Translations under genes and position numbers: made by a program
Assembly (NCBI RefSeq): GCF_010093535.1
Contig: NW_022985193.1
Coordinates: forward strand, 829,132 to 893,131
Reading direction: 5' to 3'
Source: Lindgomyces ingoldianus
Taxonomy: Eukaryota > Ascomycota > Dothideomycetes > Pleosporales > Lindgomycetaceae
DNA length: 64,000 nucleotides
Part shown: positions 36,129 to 47,932 of the stretch, piece after piece
Layout of the letters: each line of letters begins with the position of its first letter
How positions within the stretch are numbered: the first letter of the stretch is position 1
Notes under the pieces: model-generated
Database searches by the model: none
What the model saw: only the letters and a program-made list of their open reading frames with translations
Told to the model about the DNA's origin: nothing

Positions 36129-36440
36129 GAGAAGCGATGGGTGGTCGCAAAGACGAGGATAGAAATGGTGGAGGTTGAGGGCTGGATGGCGTCTCAACTT
36201 AATGCTCCTACATGACTTCGTTCATGACGTGCAATGTTGCAAGGTGAATTGGGTGTCGCTTAGTAAACAGCATCGGCTATCGATAACGCGAGCCACAGGC
36301 TGCCTTCATTCAGAAGGCAGTTTATTACTCTTAATTGCTGTGTAGCTAGGTTATCCATTTCTGCTCCTTGTCCTTTCGTAAAGGGGGTCTATCATATCTT
36401 GGAGGACATGTTCTCCTACCCAGTCTCACTCATCCACCTC
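36129..36440. promoter_or_regulatory. 5' flank of the F-box gene
   Basis: Non-RIPed intergenic sequence of ordinary composition upstream of the minus-strand F-box gene. It contains a 7-bp inverted repeat (CTGCCTT/AAGGCAG, 36,300-36,320). No other feature was recognised. Confidence 0.4.
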
Positions 36441-36726
36441 TTGGCTTTGAGGGGCTTAATATATAAAAGCATATGTCATAGCTACTAGGTAGTAATACTA
36501 TACATGTGACTAGACTTAATTAAGCAAAGCCTACTATTTAACAATGTTATTTAAATTCTTTATATAGTTAAGTCGCAGCTTAATGAAAGCTTATAGGCTA
36601 TCTAGTAAAAGTGTTACGGGGCGGTGATGCCTGTGTTGTTAATGCATTACGTGTTGCTGCGCAGGCGTTTTAGCAGGGTTTGCTGGTCCGCTCACTTGGG
36701 TGGTCCACTCGCTTATGAACACGTTA
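36441..36726. mobile_element. Remnant right end of a Pogo-like TIR element
   Basis: AT-rich sequence ending in GGTCCACTCGCTTATGAACACGTTA (positions about 36,702-36,726). Reversed, this end begins ACGTGTTCATAAGCGAGTGG, and so has the paired AAGCGA-type motifs of the 9,889 element TIR but is a different family. The TA is at 36,725-36,726. No matching left end was seen. Confidence 0.55.
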
Positions 36727-36743
36727 GTATTAGTGTTTTATAA

Positions 36744-37845
36744 TAACGTACTTTACGGGCGAGTTGCTCACACACCTGAGTCGCTTACTTTTGCTAAGAC
36801 CCTACTAAACCACCCTTTTTACACTAATGCGTTCCTAACAACACTACTTAGACACGCTAAAAAACATTAGATACAGCTTACACTCTAAGCTTTTAAATAA
36901 GACATAAAACTTTTAAAGAAATGTGCTGCAGCTATATATAAAGTCTTTTAAAAGATAATAAATAACTATAGCACTAGATAACCTTTATAAGCTAATTCTA
37001 TAGCTAACTTATAAAGGCTAGGTAATAAAAAGAAGCAGGTAATTATTAAGACTATACTTAAGCTATATGTATAAGGATTTTCCCCTTAAATAGCATTTAT
37101 AGCTAATATAGCTAATTCTTTGCGCGCTAAGCATAATCTAGGCTATGTTAGCATAAACTAGCCTAGTATGTTTATAAAGTGTTATTTAAAGCTTAAAGTA
37201 AAGTTTTAAGTGCAAGTATAGTTAATAGATATTTAGCCTATAATAAAGCCTATCTTGCTAAAGTTGTACATGTTATTATCTTAGATGCTATACTTAGCTT
37301 TAATATTCTTTATAAGGCTAAACCTGCTCTAAATTACTCTAGAACCCTTATAGAGAGCTCTTTTATAGTTGTACTACGCGTAAATGTTACTTTAAGGTCT
37401 AAATAACACTTCCTAAACGTACTAGGCTAGTTTATGCTAATATAGCCTAGATTACGCTTAGTGCGCAAAGAATTAGCTATATTAGCTATAAATGCTATCT
37501 AAGAGGAAAATCCTTGCGCATATAGCTTAAGTATAGTCTTAATAATTATCTGCTTCTTTTTATTACCTAGCCTTTATAAGTTAGCTATAGAATTAGCTTA
37601 TAAAAGTTATTTAGTGCTATAGTTATTTATTATCTTTTAAAAGACTTTATATATAGCTGCAGCATGTTTTTTTAAGAGTTTTATATCTTATTTAAAAGCT
37701 TAGAGTGTAAGCTGTATCTAACGTTCTTTTAGCGCGTCTAAGTAGTGTTGTTAGGAATGCATTAGTGTAGAAAGGGTAGTTTAGTGGGGTCTTGGCAAAA
37801 GTAAGCGACTCAGGTGTGTGAGCAACTCGCCCGTCAAGTACGTTA
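36744..37845. mobile_element. 1.1-kb giant foldback (inverted-repeat) element
   Basis: The left arm (36,744 to about 37,212) and the right arm (about 37,378 to 37,845) are inverted copies of each other over about 470 bp, separated by about 165 bp. The arms differ almost only by C/T and G/A changes. The termini are TAACGTACTT...AAGTACGTTA, so TA duplications flank a TIR starting ACGTACTT. The outer 70 bp match the element end at 33,670-33,736. There is no coding capacity. It is read as a non-autonomous foldback/MITE-like derivative of a TA-inserting element. It lies between the F-box gene and SmD1, ending about 290 bp before the SmD1 start codon. Confidence 0.9.
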
Positions 37846-37875
37846 TCCGTGGATATTGCACGATACCATACAAAT

Positions 37876-37925
37876 TTATCGTGGCTTATCGTGGCTTATC
37901 GTGGCTTATTGTGGCTTATCCTGGC
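37876..37925 (+). repeat. Five 10-bp tandem repeats in the SmD1 5' flank
   Basis: Units TTATCGTGGC, repeated three times exactly, then TTATTGTGGC and TTATCCTGGC. Located about 210-260 bp upstream of the SmD1 start codon, between the foldback element and the gene. Possibly regulatory; possibly a simple minisatellite. Confidence 0.9.
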
Positions 37926-38134
37926 CCACCATGGCCTCCATTGTTTTTGTAGCGCACGTGACCTTTGGAACAACGATTATCCGCTAGCGCGCTTGGCAGC
38001 CTAAAATCCCAAGTAGCTCCGAGAGCTTCCCCTCCACTTCTTCATTACTACCGCGGGCGTAAATACCACTCTCCACTCATCTCGCGGCCGATAATTTCAG
38101 TCTTAGAATTGTGTCTGTCTACAGACTACCCAGC

Positions 38135-38757
38135 ATGAAGCTTGTTCGGTAACTCCCCGCGCCGATCAAGACGAGGAAGATCCTGGCTAACTCCAGGGCG
38201 CAGGTTCTTGATGAAATGCCAGAATGAGACGGTCACAGTTGAGCTAAAGAATGGTATACCCCGCCTTTTCTTTGTTGAAGCTTCTCGCTATCCGCGCGAC
38301 GGTCGTGCGGGGCCAATTGTGGGATCGCAAACCCTCGCTTTACGAATCGCATCCGTCACTACATCCACGCACTGCCCATTTAGAGCTTTGCTGGTTCTTG
38401 ATCGCATGGCCTTCATGATACAGAACCACACGCTAACCGGACACCCCAGGCGCCATCGTCCACGGCACCGTCGCATCCGTAAACCCAAAAATGAACATCG
38501 CAATGCGCTCCGCCAAATTAACCCCCAAAGACCGAGATACCGTCGCCCTCGACGCAATGACCGTCCGCGGCTCAACTGTTCGTTACATAATTCTTCCCGA
38601 CAGCCTTCCACTCGACACACTCCTCATCGATGACGCACCGAAGCCGAAGAACAAGGCAAGGAAGGAGGCAGCTGACCGTGGTGGACGTGGTGGTCGCGGA
38701 GGGCCTAGGGGTAGGGGAAGGGGACGCGGTCGTGGCAGGGGTGGGAGAGGATTCTAA
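38135..38757 (+). CDS. SMD1: Small nuclear ribonucleoprotein Sm D1
   Basis: Core Sm protein of the heptameric ring on U1, U2, U4 and U5 snRNAs, acting in nuclear pre-mRNA splicing. Three exons: 38,135-38,148, 38,204-38,253 and 38,450-38,757. Introns are 55 and 196 bp, GT-AG, each with a CTAAC branch sequence. The 123-aa product begins [20 protein letters not shown] (Sm1 motif), continues [17 protein letters not shown], and has the Sm2 region [20 protein letters not shown] and the D1-specific [13 protein letters not shown]. It ends in an arginine-glycine repeat tail ([16 protein letters not shown]...GF), the site of symmetric arginine methylation in the family. Length agrees with human SmD1 (119 aa). 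The unspliced frames from 38,142 and 38,491 are not the true product. Confidence 0.97.
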
Positions 38758-39118
38758 GTCACATAAAAGACTGACGTTGATGTTCTGGCTTGGATGTATG
38801 GCCGATGAGTCCACGAAAGTGCAGGGTATGGGGGTTTCCGAAGCCCAAAGGAACAGCATCCTAATTTGCTTCATTCAGGGCGACAAACTGGTTCATATTC
38901 TTAGCCTGCAAGTCAGGCAGCATTCAGGTGACATCTTGAGATAAGCTTCGGGCCTGGCAGGTAGGCTGGGTGCACTAAAGAAAGAGGACCTGAATCGGCT
39001 CGAGGCTTCTCCTGTCCTTTTACACGAGAGAGATGCATAAAGTACAATGTCTCCTCCATTTTACAATTGAAATAAGATTAAAGAGACAAAAACTCCCCAT
39101 TCTACGATGCCTTGCTGT
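38758..39118. other. Convergent intergenic region SmD1 / dioxygenase
   Basis: 361 bp of normal composition between two 3' ends. It presumably holds both polyadenylation regions. No gene or repeat was recognised. Confidence 0.5.
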
Positions 39119-40407
39119 CTACTCCGCATCTTCAGGCGCCACAGGCGGCGTATCATCGACCTGAATACCTCCCCTCTTCTTCTCCGCCGAATCGTGGAAC
39201 GGCAGTTTCCAGCCTCCTTCGTCTTCTGGGGTGCTCAACCACAGCCTCATCAAATGCCTCCTGGGCGCTGGCGCTGGATAGTCCTTATACGCCGTGCGAG
39301 CATGTAGAACATGGCAATTAGACAAAAACTGAATATCGCCAATTTCGAGGATCATGTGCAATGCGAGGTGGAGGCATGTTTCTTCTAAGACGGTAGTAGC
39401 GCGTTTTTGAGCTGGCGAGAGAGGAGGAATGATCCCGGCGTTGGAGAAGCGGGTTAGGGAGCGGATGTAGTAGGGGTCCCATCTGGGAATCAACTTATCA
39501 GCGACATATGACTGACCCTAAAGGTATTCTAGGAGAAAAGAAGGGAAGAGAACAGGACAACTTACTTTGAATATACCCTTGGATTTTCTCCCTTCTCGAG
39601 ATAAAACACACTCGTCTTGATCCACTCCTCCTCCCCTTTGCTCGTCTCCCCTTTCCTGTCAAAATACCACAAGGGCTTCGTTAATTCCTCCGCCACATCT
39701 GGATTCTCCCTCTGAAGTGTATTCCATACATGATGACTACTCACAATATCACTTTCCCCTCCATCCAACGCACGGGCCACGCAAAGCAACCCGACGATAT
39801 CACTATCATCGGCGTGGAAAAACTGCCGCGCGTTCGTCCGATATATCCGCACCTTATCGATCTGCGTGGCATCGTCCCCCAAGTCCTTAACATGCCCTAA
39901 CACATGCCCGCGACCGTTTTGGGACACCAAATAACCTAGATAGGTCCCTAGACCCATGTATGCGACGGCGGATTTCTTGTTTCCCCATTCCTGGACTGGC
40001 ATGCCTTTGAAGAGTATGAAGCCTTTACCGTTGAGCAGCTCATTCCGCATGCCCTCGAGGAATTTTCTAAAATTTGGTAGGGAAAAGGTTTCTTTCGTTA
40101 TGCCCGTGAGAGGGGTGCCAGAGGCCAAGAATGCGTCTGCTGCGCAGCTCATTTCTTGGATCTCAGAGGGTGAGAATGGGTGCGTCCAGCGTTCCGGGTT
40201 GTGGGTGTAGTCCTCTGCTTTCCAGACTGTGGGGCCGGCTATCTCTTTTGGGAATTCAGAATATGGGCGTAATTGGTCGTATAGGGGTGCATGTTGACCA
40301 GATGTTTTGATGCCGTCGGGGAAAATGGCTTTTGAAGCCTTATTATTTGAGGTAGAGGAGATTTGGTGGGAAGGAGTGGGGAGGTAGGTTGTGTGGGCTG
40401 GTGCCAT
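39119..40407 (-). CDS. TauD/TfdA-family Fe(II)/2-oxoglutarate dioxygenase
   Basis: Non-haem iron oxygenase that couples 2-oxoglutarate decarboxylation to hydroxylation of a substrate; in fungi such proteins include sulfonate/taurine dioxygenases, but the substrate here is not shown. Exon 1 is 40,407-39,566 and exon 2 39,482-39,119, with an 83-bp GT-AG intron (39,483-39,565). The product is 401 aa, the usual length. Splicing yields RVYSKWDPYYIRSLTRFSN; the alternative acceptor at 39,523 would insert about 13 non-conserved residues. Visible motifs: iron-binding H-x-D in FFHADDSD (H198, D200), the distal histidine in FLSNCHVLHARTAY (H341), and an arginine-rich 2-oxoglutarate site in APRRHLMRLW (about 355-360). 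No signal peptide is evident. Confidence 0.92.
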
Positions 40408-41089
40408 TATGGTACTTGATTGATAGAGACAAGAATTGTGAATATCAGTTGTAAGGTATTAGAGTAAAAGAAGGTGTCAGGAGGCAGATTGAAAGATTTC
40501 AATTGAGATGCTTGCTGTCCGTGGCTCATTCACAGGATCTTTAGACGAAGAAAATGGGATACTGGGAATTATTTCTATATCCCCCATAACCTACCATTAC
40601 CCAATTCCAAGGCCCATGGGTCCGGCATCGCAACACTTGGAGTTGGTGAATCAACTTCCTGTTGTGATATTAGACTCGATGGCGTGCTTAGGTCCCTGAA
40701 TACTCGACCCCGCCATATTGGCTATCTTTGTCTGTAACGCTACCTTTGTTTTGACCACCTCGGCAACGCTGGACCTATCAGACCATTGAAGATCGACGAT
40801 ATGCAATATTTGTAGTTCCAGGGGTGACTGAAAACAGATATTGAATGTCTCGGAAATTTGGGGCTACTGGGGGGGAGGAAGAATAGGTGCTGATTAGAAA
40901 CCCATTTAACATTTGGGGAATTGTGATATCGGAATCAAATAATGTAAAAAGCTATCCGCTATGCTTTCTCCTCGTGTAAACGCTATAAACGCCCGCAAAT
41001 GCAAATGACGAATGCCGTAGATCGCTTCGAAGATAAACACCAAAAGGTCATCCAAACATTAGTTATCAGCACATTGCGTAAACCCCAGC
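40408..41089. other. Intergenic region upstream of the dioxygenase and downstream of POL2
   Basis: 682 bp of ordinary, non-RIPed sequence. The part near 40,408-40,700 should contain the dioxygenase promoter. A 63-codon plus-strand frame (40,508-40,699) lacks any recognisable similarity and is not called. A run of nine G near 40,870 is the only oddity. Confidence 0.5.
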
Positions 41090-44000
41090 TCAGAAACCCT
41101 TAAGGCACTCCTGCACAACAGCTTCCAACATCCTCAATTGATAGAAACCCGCCACATTTCCGTAAACCTCCAACGCCCTCCGCACTTCCGTTCTGTTCCT
41201 CGTCCCCACCCACTCTCCCGAACACGAACAATGCTCCATAAACTCATTACTCCTCAGTCGTGCACACTTTCCACACTTCAAGTCCTGGGTGCACCATTCC
41301 AGAACCAATTTCTGGACCTCGGAGATGAGCTCTTCCTCGATACGGAGCTTATCATATGCTGAATTGCAATTGTCACACTTCCACTTTGGTAGTGGTAGTC
41401 CGGATGATAGGTCTGATGGGTTGGGAAGAGATGCGGGGAGAAGAGCAGAGTCGCGGCAGAGGTCGAGGTCGCGGGATGATGTGCATTCTTCGCAGATCAC
41501 ACCTCGGACATATAAAGCCGCACTTGGGTTCGCGAAACTCGCATCTGCACTGAATTCACGGATATCGAACAGATTTAGCAACTCTTTCCTCAACAAACGT
41601 GCTTCAAGTGTGATAGCGCGGTCTAAGCTCAAGACTTGCATGATCGATTTGACAAGTTGGAGGACAGGGTTTGTTAGATTGAGATGTGAGCCTGGAAGTT
41701 GTGGGAAGATGTAGTCAGAGGCAAGATCAGGATGTAGGAGTTCGTTGTGTTGACGGCGCAGCAGAGACGAGATTTGCTTTAACAACGGCTTCGTAAAGCT
41801 CTTCGGCAGGATCTGAGTAGCTTCCGTTGGGTCAACGGTCAGTGGCCGGAGAGGAATTTGTGTTAGGCGAGGCGTTGATCCGTCTACGGCACCAGGACGT
41901 TTCCTTGCGTGCATTAGTTCTATGAACTTAATGACCCAATCATGGAATACTGGCTGAAGATTGGGAGGGAGGAATTGTGCAAATTGCCAGCACCTGATGT
42001 TGTCCAGGGTTTGGTTCTCAACCTCAACAACCTTTTGGCAGCCCTTCCCACCGTAATTGAACTCGTCATACCACACGAGGTAATCCCAGTACTCCTTGAT
42101 TTCGAGGTCTAGGAATTGGAAGAGAGGCTTCGCTTGGATAGTCTTGAGGATGTAGTGGCTGTATGCGTACGCATTTCCAACCTCGGCCTTTGACGTCTGT
42201 AGAAGAAGACGGTTCGGGCCAGCAAAGACGATATGTGATCCAACACGTTTAAAGTCGGCCATCAGCTGCTGGAGAGCTTTGCGCGACATCATCTGGACGT
42301 AGTAGTGGAGCGACCAGTCATAGAGAAAGGAGCCTGGGCTGCCAACCCATCGAACTAGGTGCTGGACCATCACATCAGCCATGTAGTCGCCCCGTTCAGC
42401 CTCGCCCCACCAAGCTTTCACCATCTCTCGCAAGACTGTGATCCCAGCTGTGGAAAATGCGTTGTCGGAGTAGATGACATTTGTGCCATCATTCGCGGCA
42501 TCATATGAAGGTGCTGCAGGGTTGAAAGAGACTGAGTTAGAGCCTTCTAGATCATTGATCAAAGATGAAGACAGAACAGTGTTGATAGCAAGATTACGCA
42601 AGGTCAGATCTATGCAGACCGAAGAGTACGTTCCAGGGTTGTTGACGGAGGGCATCTCAACAGCTTCAAGGGGTGCCAAAATATCGTCCATTTCATATCC
42701 AGCGTGATCTGGCTTGGGGGTGCCGGACCACCAAAGGACCACTTTCTCTTTCTGAAGTCGTCTAGCATAAGCTATGTCGATCAAGAACCGCGGGTCGTTG
42801 CTTTCCAAGTTGCAAAGAGGAATATCTCCATATCTGGCGAGCTCCATGAGATGAGCAATCCAGGACCCAAGATCTAAGTAATGGCCCACTACTCGCTTAG
42901 CGATGAAGGACTGCCATCCCAGCGGTGGTAGTTGTTTGTCTGATTCGTCTGGGTGAAGGGATAAAATGGGTAGGTCTCTTACTGGCGGGATCTCGTGTGA
43001 TAGCAAGGTATGGTTCGGCGACTGTATAACCACAATAACTGGTTTGCCCTCTTCTGCCTTCATTTTCTTAAGAGCATCGCCAATCTCGAGCAGTGCTTTC
43101 CGCTTCGTTGTCACATGGACAGTCCGAAAGTGTATATCGTCCTGGTATCCTACACACGTTTGCCATGGCTCATAATTGTTGTCCTCTAAACGCCTGTTCA
43201 GAGCATCCTTGTAGATGCGATCGACATTCGGCATCCCTGAAGTATCCTTCGATTTGTTTTGGATGATAATGTGGGCGTTATCCTTGGAAGTAGAGAATAG
43301 CGCGTATATGTTTCGGTCTCCGCTGTTGACATGGTACAGATAGAGATAAGTAATCGATGCTTCAGATAGGTAAGGCTTTTGCGATTGCACACGCCGTAGA
43401 CTAGATAAGTCGAATCCTTGCTCCAAACCCTTTCCGAGTACACCTTTCTGCGTCTCATCAAAAGTACAGGTACTTCCAAGCTGGAGGATGGCTCGAATGT
43501 TCAGAGGCACCTGCTTCTCGTAGATTCCCTCCACACTTGAGTGATTGAAAAGTGCCGTAAGCTGTTTCGATTCGTGGACGTATGTTTCTTCGGACATTTG
43601 CAGCTTGAAGAGATGGATGGAAGGATGGCCATTTGGTAGTGTATGGTTTATAACCTTGTCTACGGTGCATCCAGCGATGGACACGTCCGGTAAATCCTCG
43701 CCTCTTAGGTTAAGGTAAATTTGTCGAGAAACAATGACCTTAAGCGTATGGATCTTCTTGTCGATTAAAACAAATGCTCTGACCTCTCCAGGAGTGTCCG
43801 TTAACCGAAGTTGAATAATCTGCCACGTGCTAATGAAGAGAAGCTCGGCTTGGTTCCGAAAGAGAGTGCCAATCGCATCAGAGACATCGACTGGCTTCTC
43901 TCCAAACAGCTGTCGCCGACGTTTCCGAGCTTGTTTTTGGATCCTCCATTTCTGTTTCTGGTACTGGAGCCAACTGGAATAGTCTTCTGTGATGGATGGC

Positions 44001-47000
44001 ATGATCTTGGGGAGGGTGGCATATGGGTCCGTCTGGACCAGCACAGCGGACTCTGGTGCCTTTCTCTTCGAGACCATCTTCGTGATTAGGCCCTTCTTGA
44101 CCTGCGAATTTGGCGACAGCTTCGAGGAACCGAAGTCTTCCAAATCGCTCGCGATTCTATTACCCAATACATTGGTGTTCACATCAGTCAAGGCCTTCTT
44201 GGCAAACATGTCGGTCATTTTCTTCTGCTGAAGCTTATCCTCCTTCTGCCGTATTCGGCGATCCAACCATTCCGGGTGTGGTACCCTTGGGACAGGGTTG
44301 CTGACTTTTTGAAGGGCAGCAGGGATGGTGATGAGTTTCTGAATGACAGAGGCCAAACGCTCTGTGTAATAACCCCAATCAAGAACAACTCTAGGATCCA
44401 TTTCCCCTGGGTCTTCGCGAAGCCACTTTCTCAAGAAGAATCGCTTTACCGACTCCTCGGCGGAGAAAATCGCGACCGGGATAGCACGTTCGGTAACAGG
44501 CGCGTGTTTGGGTCGAGAGGAAATGATGTACTTGCAGTTCAAACCTTTATCCTTGATCATCTGCTCGCCTAAGAACTCTGCTAAACGTTTCGCTGTGGTG
44601 ATGGCGGTCGATTTCTGAGTTCCATACTCCTCCAGAGTCTTCGTCATGTTCTTGTTCTCGCAAATCAAGTCAATCAACTCCTCATCCGCAAGTGTAGATC
44701 CACGAGAGTCTAGGACATCGAGCCATTGATTGGCGACCTTCGCGACAGATCCATAAGTCTCTGCAAGCGTTGTACCCTCCAAGAAGAACTTGAAGATCTG
44801 AGTCTGAAATATCTTGATGAGCTTCAGCTCTCCTCTTCGCTTCACTTCGAAACCCTTCAATTCAGCCAAGCTTCCGTCGTGGTTGAAGACAGCATATCGC
44901 TTCTTCAAATTCTTGTCTTCTTCCTTGGAAGTGGGTAGTATCATGGCCTTGTACGGTCCATCGACTTCAAAGAAGATGGTGTTGTCGCTATGGGTTTCAT
45001 ACCGGAAGGTCGCTGGATCTGCCAGAGTCTGGTACTGGTGATTTGTAAACTTTGCATGAACAAGATGATTCAACATAACGCAGGGATATGAGATCGCAAC
45101 TTTCTTTCCGTTGTTGAGTTTGAAAGCAAAGTTCTCTGGAAATGTCGCTGGGAGAATACACCAGATACCATCGGTATCCAGCTCAAGCGGCCGTCCGATC
45201 CTTTCTACGAGTTGTCGGGCCATTTGAATGATCTTGGCGCCGGTTAAGCAAGTGACACCCGCCATCTCCATGGAGTACCATCTAGACCCCTTTCGCATTA
45301 CGTAGCCGTAGAAACTGTTTAAAATGACCTTATGGGCAAGCTGCAAGGAGTCGAAAAGAATAATCATCTTTTTCGCTTCATCAATCTCTCCAGCAGGTGC
45401 CCCGGCGGACTTCAGCGCGTCGGTCTTCCCCTTCCACACTTTCTGCTTCCCCTTGAAATCGTATCTTCGGTCTCGGAAGTCCTTGACGGTGTCGACGTAG
45501 AACGGATTTTCACGTTGGCAAATAATTGCCTCACGTTCGATCGTTTTCGTGTCGTGGATCTTGTGATAAATCTTCTTGCTGTATTCTTGCAATCGTTTCT
45601 TTACCAGAGATGCTTGCTCATCCATTGACAGCTCCTGGAACGTTCGCGATAGAGAATTGGTGTACTTTCCAGGAAACCTCTCGTTCTCCAAAGCATGCCG
45701 AATCATATTGTATTCATCTCGTTTGGCGGGAAGGAACTCTCCCCTCCACGACCAAGGCATCCGTCGGTCGCAGGTCTTCCCTGGCCTATTGAAGTCGCAT
45801 GCAGCACAATCTGATTCCTGAATCATAGAGTCAGGCTGAAGTCGATTTGTCGTCATGATGTTCGGATACATAGACGCTACGTCTAAATGGTATATTAGAG
45901 GCGGCTCGCTTCTATTCGGAGTTTCCTTGAGCTGATTGAGCTTTTCCACAATCTGTGCTTTAACGTCGTCGTAGTTGGCTACATCTTCAAGCCTTTTCTT
46001 TTCCTCGACAGTGATACTGAACTTCAATGCAGCATCAAGATCCTCCAGCAATTCATCAATGGCTGTCGTATCCACTGCGAAGTTACACGGGATGTCGCTT
46101 CGAAAGACGCCAGCTTCGATACTTTCGACGTGACCTCCGACATAGGTCTCAGATTCGAGCAAATGGCCGTCCCAGAATGCCTCCTTGGGAGCTTGGTGCT
46201 TGTTTGGGAGCACAATTCCCTTCTGATAAGCCTGCACCATGAGCAACATCTCGCAAAGCGTACCAGTGCCCTTGCGCAGAACATCGTCCGGTGCTAATGG
46301 AAGAATAGTGCACAGGGAGAAGATGAAAGGGTGGACATATTTCATGTACAGGTAGTAGGTTGCCACAGCGTCGGAGACCGAGTATTCTGCGAGCGTTTGA
46401 GGTCGTTCGCTCGCATAGCTGTTTCTGTTAGCAGAAATCAAACTCTCCTAGTTCTTACTTACGGTGTCATCAATTCGGGGTCCAACTCGTCAGGATCATA
46501 GCCCAGCTTTGCGACGGTTACTGCTTTCAACCCTCGACTACCCTGGGGAAGGTAACTGTCTCGGTTGACCCAAGCAAAAGCGTCTAAATGAGCACAGTAA
46601 TTGGATTGATAGATATCCTCGCTGTTCTTCCTGAAACCAATCTCTTGGTACATATCGATTCCCAGTACACTGGCTCTTGCTTCTACGAACGGCCAATCGA
46701 AGAAGTCGCCATTGTATGTAACCATTACTGTGGGTTTGGCCTCTTTGATATGCTCAAAGAATCGTTCTATCAGTGCTTTCTCATCTGGCTCGTTGAAGAC
46801 GATAAAGGGTCCTTCGTACTCGGGCTTTGGTGTGTAGTCGAAATCAGAAATGTTCTCAGACACTATCTCTCGATTAGTAATCAAGAAACCTTGCCCATCG
46901 ATCATGTATGAAATCATCATAATCTGGTCAATGACTGCGTCCGGGAACTTCAGGGGAAGTTTGGTTGTTTCAATATCGTATGCCATAACCACTGGATCCG

Positions 47001-47932
47001 CTCGCTGGAGTCGCTCTTCTATGCAAGTCATGGAAATCACCCCGTGCTTTGCCTCAACCGTATACCATTTTCCAATTCTTATGTCTGTTAATGCATTAGC
47101 CCAAGATTTAAAAGCTGTTTTTCAATTGACTTGCCTTTGTCGATGGCGACCCGGACATGATAGGGAACATCGTATTCCCTAATATCTAAAATAAAATCGC
47201 TTGCATCAGTCGCTCCACTAAGTCGGTTCTCATGTTCTTGGTCATCAAAAATGTCAAAACCCGCGTTTGCGCTGCTGGGTATTAGTAACTCCTGAATAGG
47301 TGGGTGTGGCAATTAACGTACCTGGCAACTTCAGCATATGTATCCATGGCATCCATCTTCTTCTTGTTCTTATCCACTACTGGATTTACCACCTTTCTCA
47401 CCGCCAGAAGGTCGTTGACGTTCACAAATGCGAGCTGGAGGAACGTTCTCCGATATCCGAGGAGGTGATTTGGCATAGAAAGGTCCTCCTTCTCAACCCT
47501 CTTTACAGCTTTCACTAATCCCTCGAAACTTCTCCTGCACCATTCCTCAACCTCTGGCTCTTTTCCCTTCCTCACTGCCAGCAGAAAGTACGGATCGTAC
47601 TCCAGCGTTGCCTTGAACGTTCCGCCGTCTTCTTCAATGAAATAGTAGTCCACCCCAGCTCTTCCCCCGGGTACGTTCTCATCTTCTACGCTTGTCGAAT
47701 GCATGTTACAGAGCCATCCTACTTTCTTTCTCCCCGCCTCGTAGCGGGGAAAGCCCATGGACTCATCAATACGACTTGCGAGGCGTGTTGCTTCTATCTT
47801 TTCGTTCTGTGAGGTGGCTTCTGTGCTGCGGAGTGTCGACGCGTCAACCGTTTTCGGTTTTCGAGAGCTGTAGGAGGTGTTGCCGAGTTTGCCTCCTCGG
47901 CGATAGGGTTGGCCTCCGCGACGAGGGGCCAT
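41090..47932 (-). CDS. POL2: DNA polymerase epsilon catalytic subunit A
   Basis: Leading-strand replicative polymerase with 3'-5' proofreading, the large subunit of the nuclear Pol epsilon holoenzyme. Four exons: 47,932-47,322; 47,274-47,135; 47,084-46,463; 46,418-41,090. Introns are 47, 50 and 44 bp; the second is GC-AG. The product is 2,233 aa (yeast 2,222). Seen in order: an N-terminal region with [11 protein letters not shown]; exonuclease Exo I AYDIETT (D287, E289) and [14 protein letters not shown] Exo II (here [10 protein letters not shown]); polymerase motif [11 protein letters not shown] (D637); CysX iron-sulfur cysteines near 662, 665, 674 and 758; motif [11 protein letters not shown]; motif C ELDTDG (D872, D874); then the inactive C-terminal polymerase half. 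It ends with two zinc modules, CEEC...CDNC and CGKC...CSC. The exon 3/4 junction restores ELMTPYASERPQ. All catalytic residues are present. Confidence 0.98.

Noticed and set aside
36300..36320. Short hairpin upstream of the F-box gene as a terminator
   Set aside because: A 7-bp stem is weak, and hairpin terminators are not used by eukaryotic protein genes.
38142..38633. 163-codon frame over SmD1
   Set aside because: It reads through both introns in the wrong frames; the spliced exons give a complete SmD1.
40508..40699. 63-codon plus-strand frame in the dioxygenase upstream region
   Set aside because: No similarity, low complexity, and it lies where a promoter is expected.
46419..46424. Alternative acceptor giving a 38-bp intron in POL2
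   Set aside because: It would add Asn-Ser before the conserved MTPYA...PQ motif. The acceptor 6 bp downstream restores the family sequence with a 44-bp intron.
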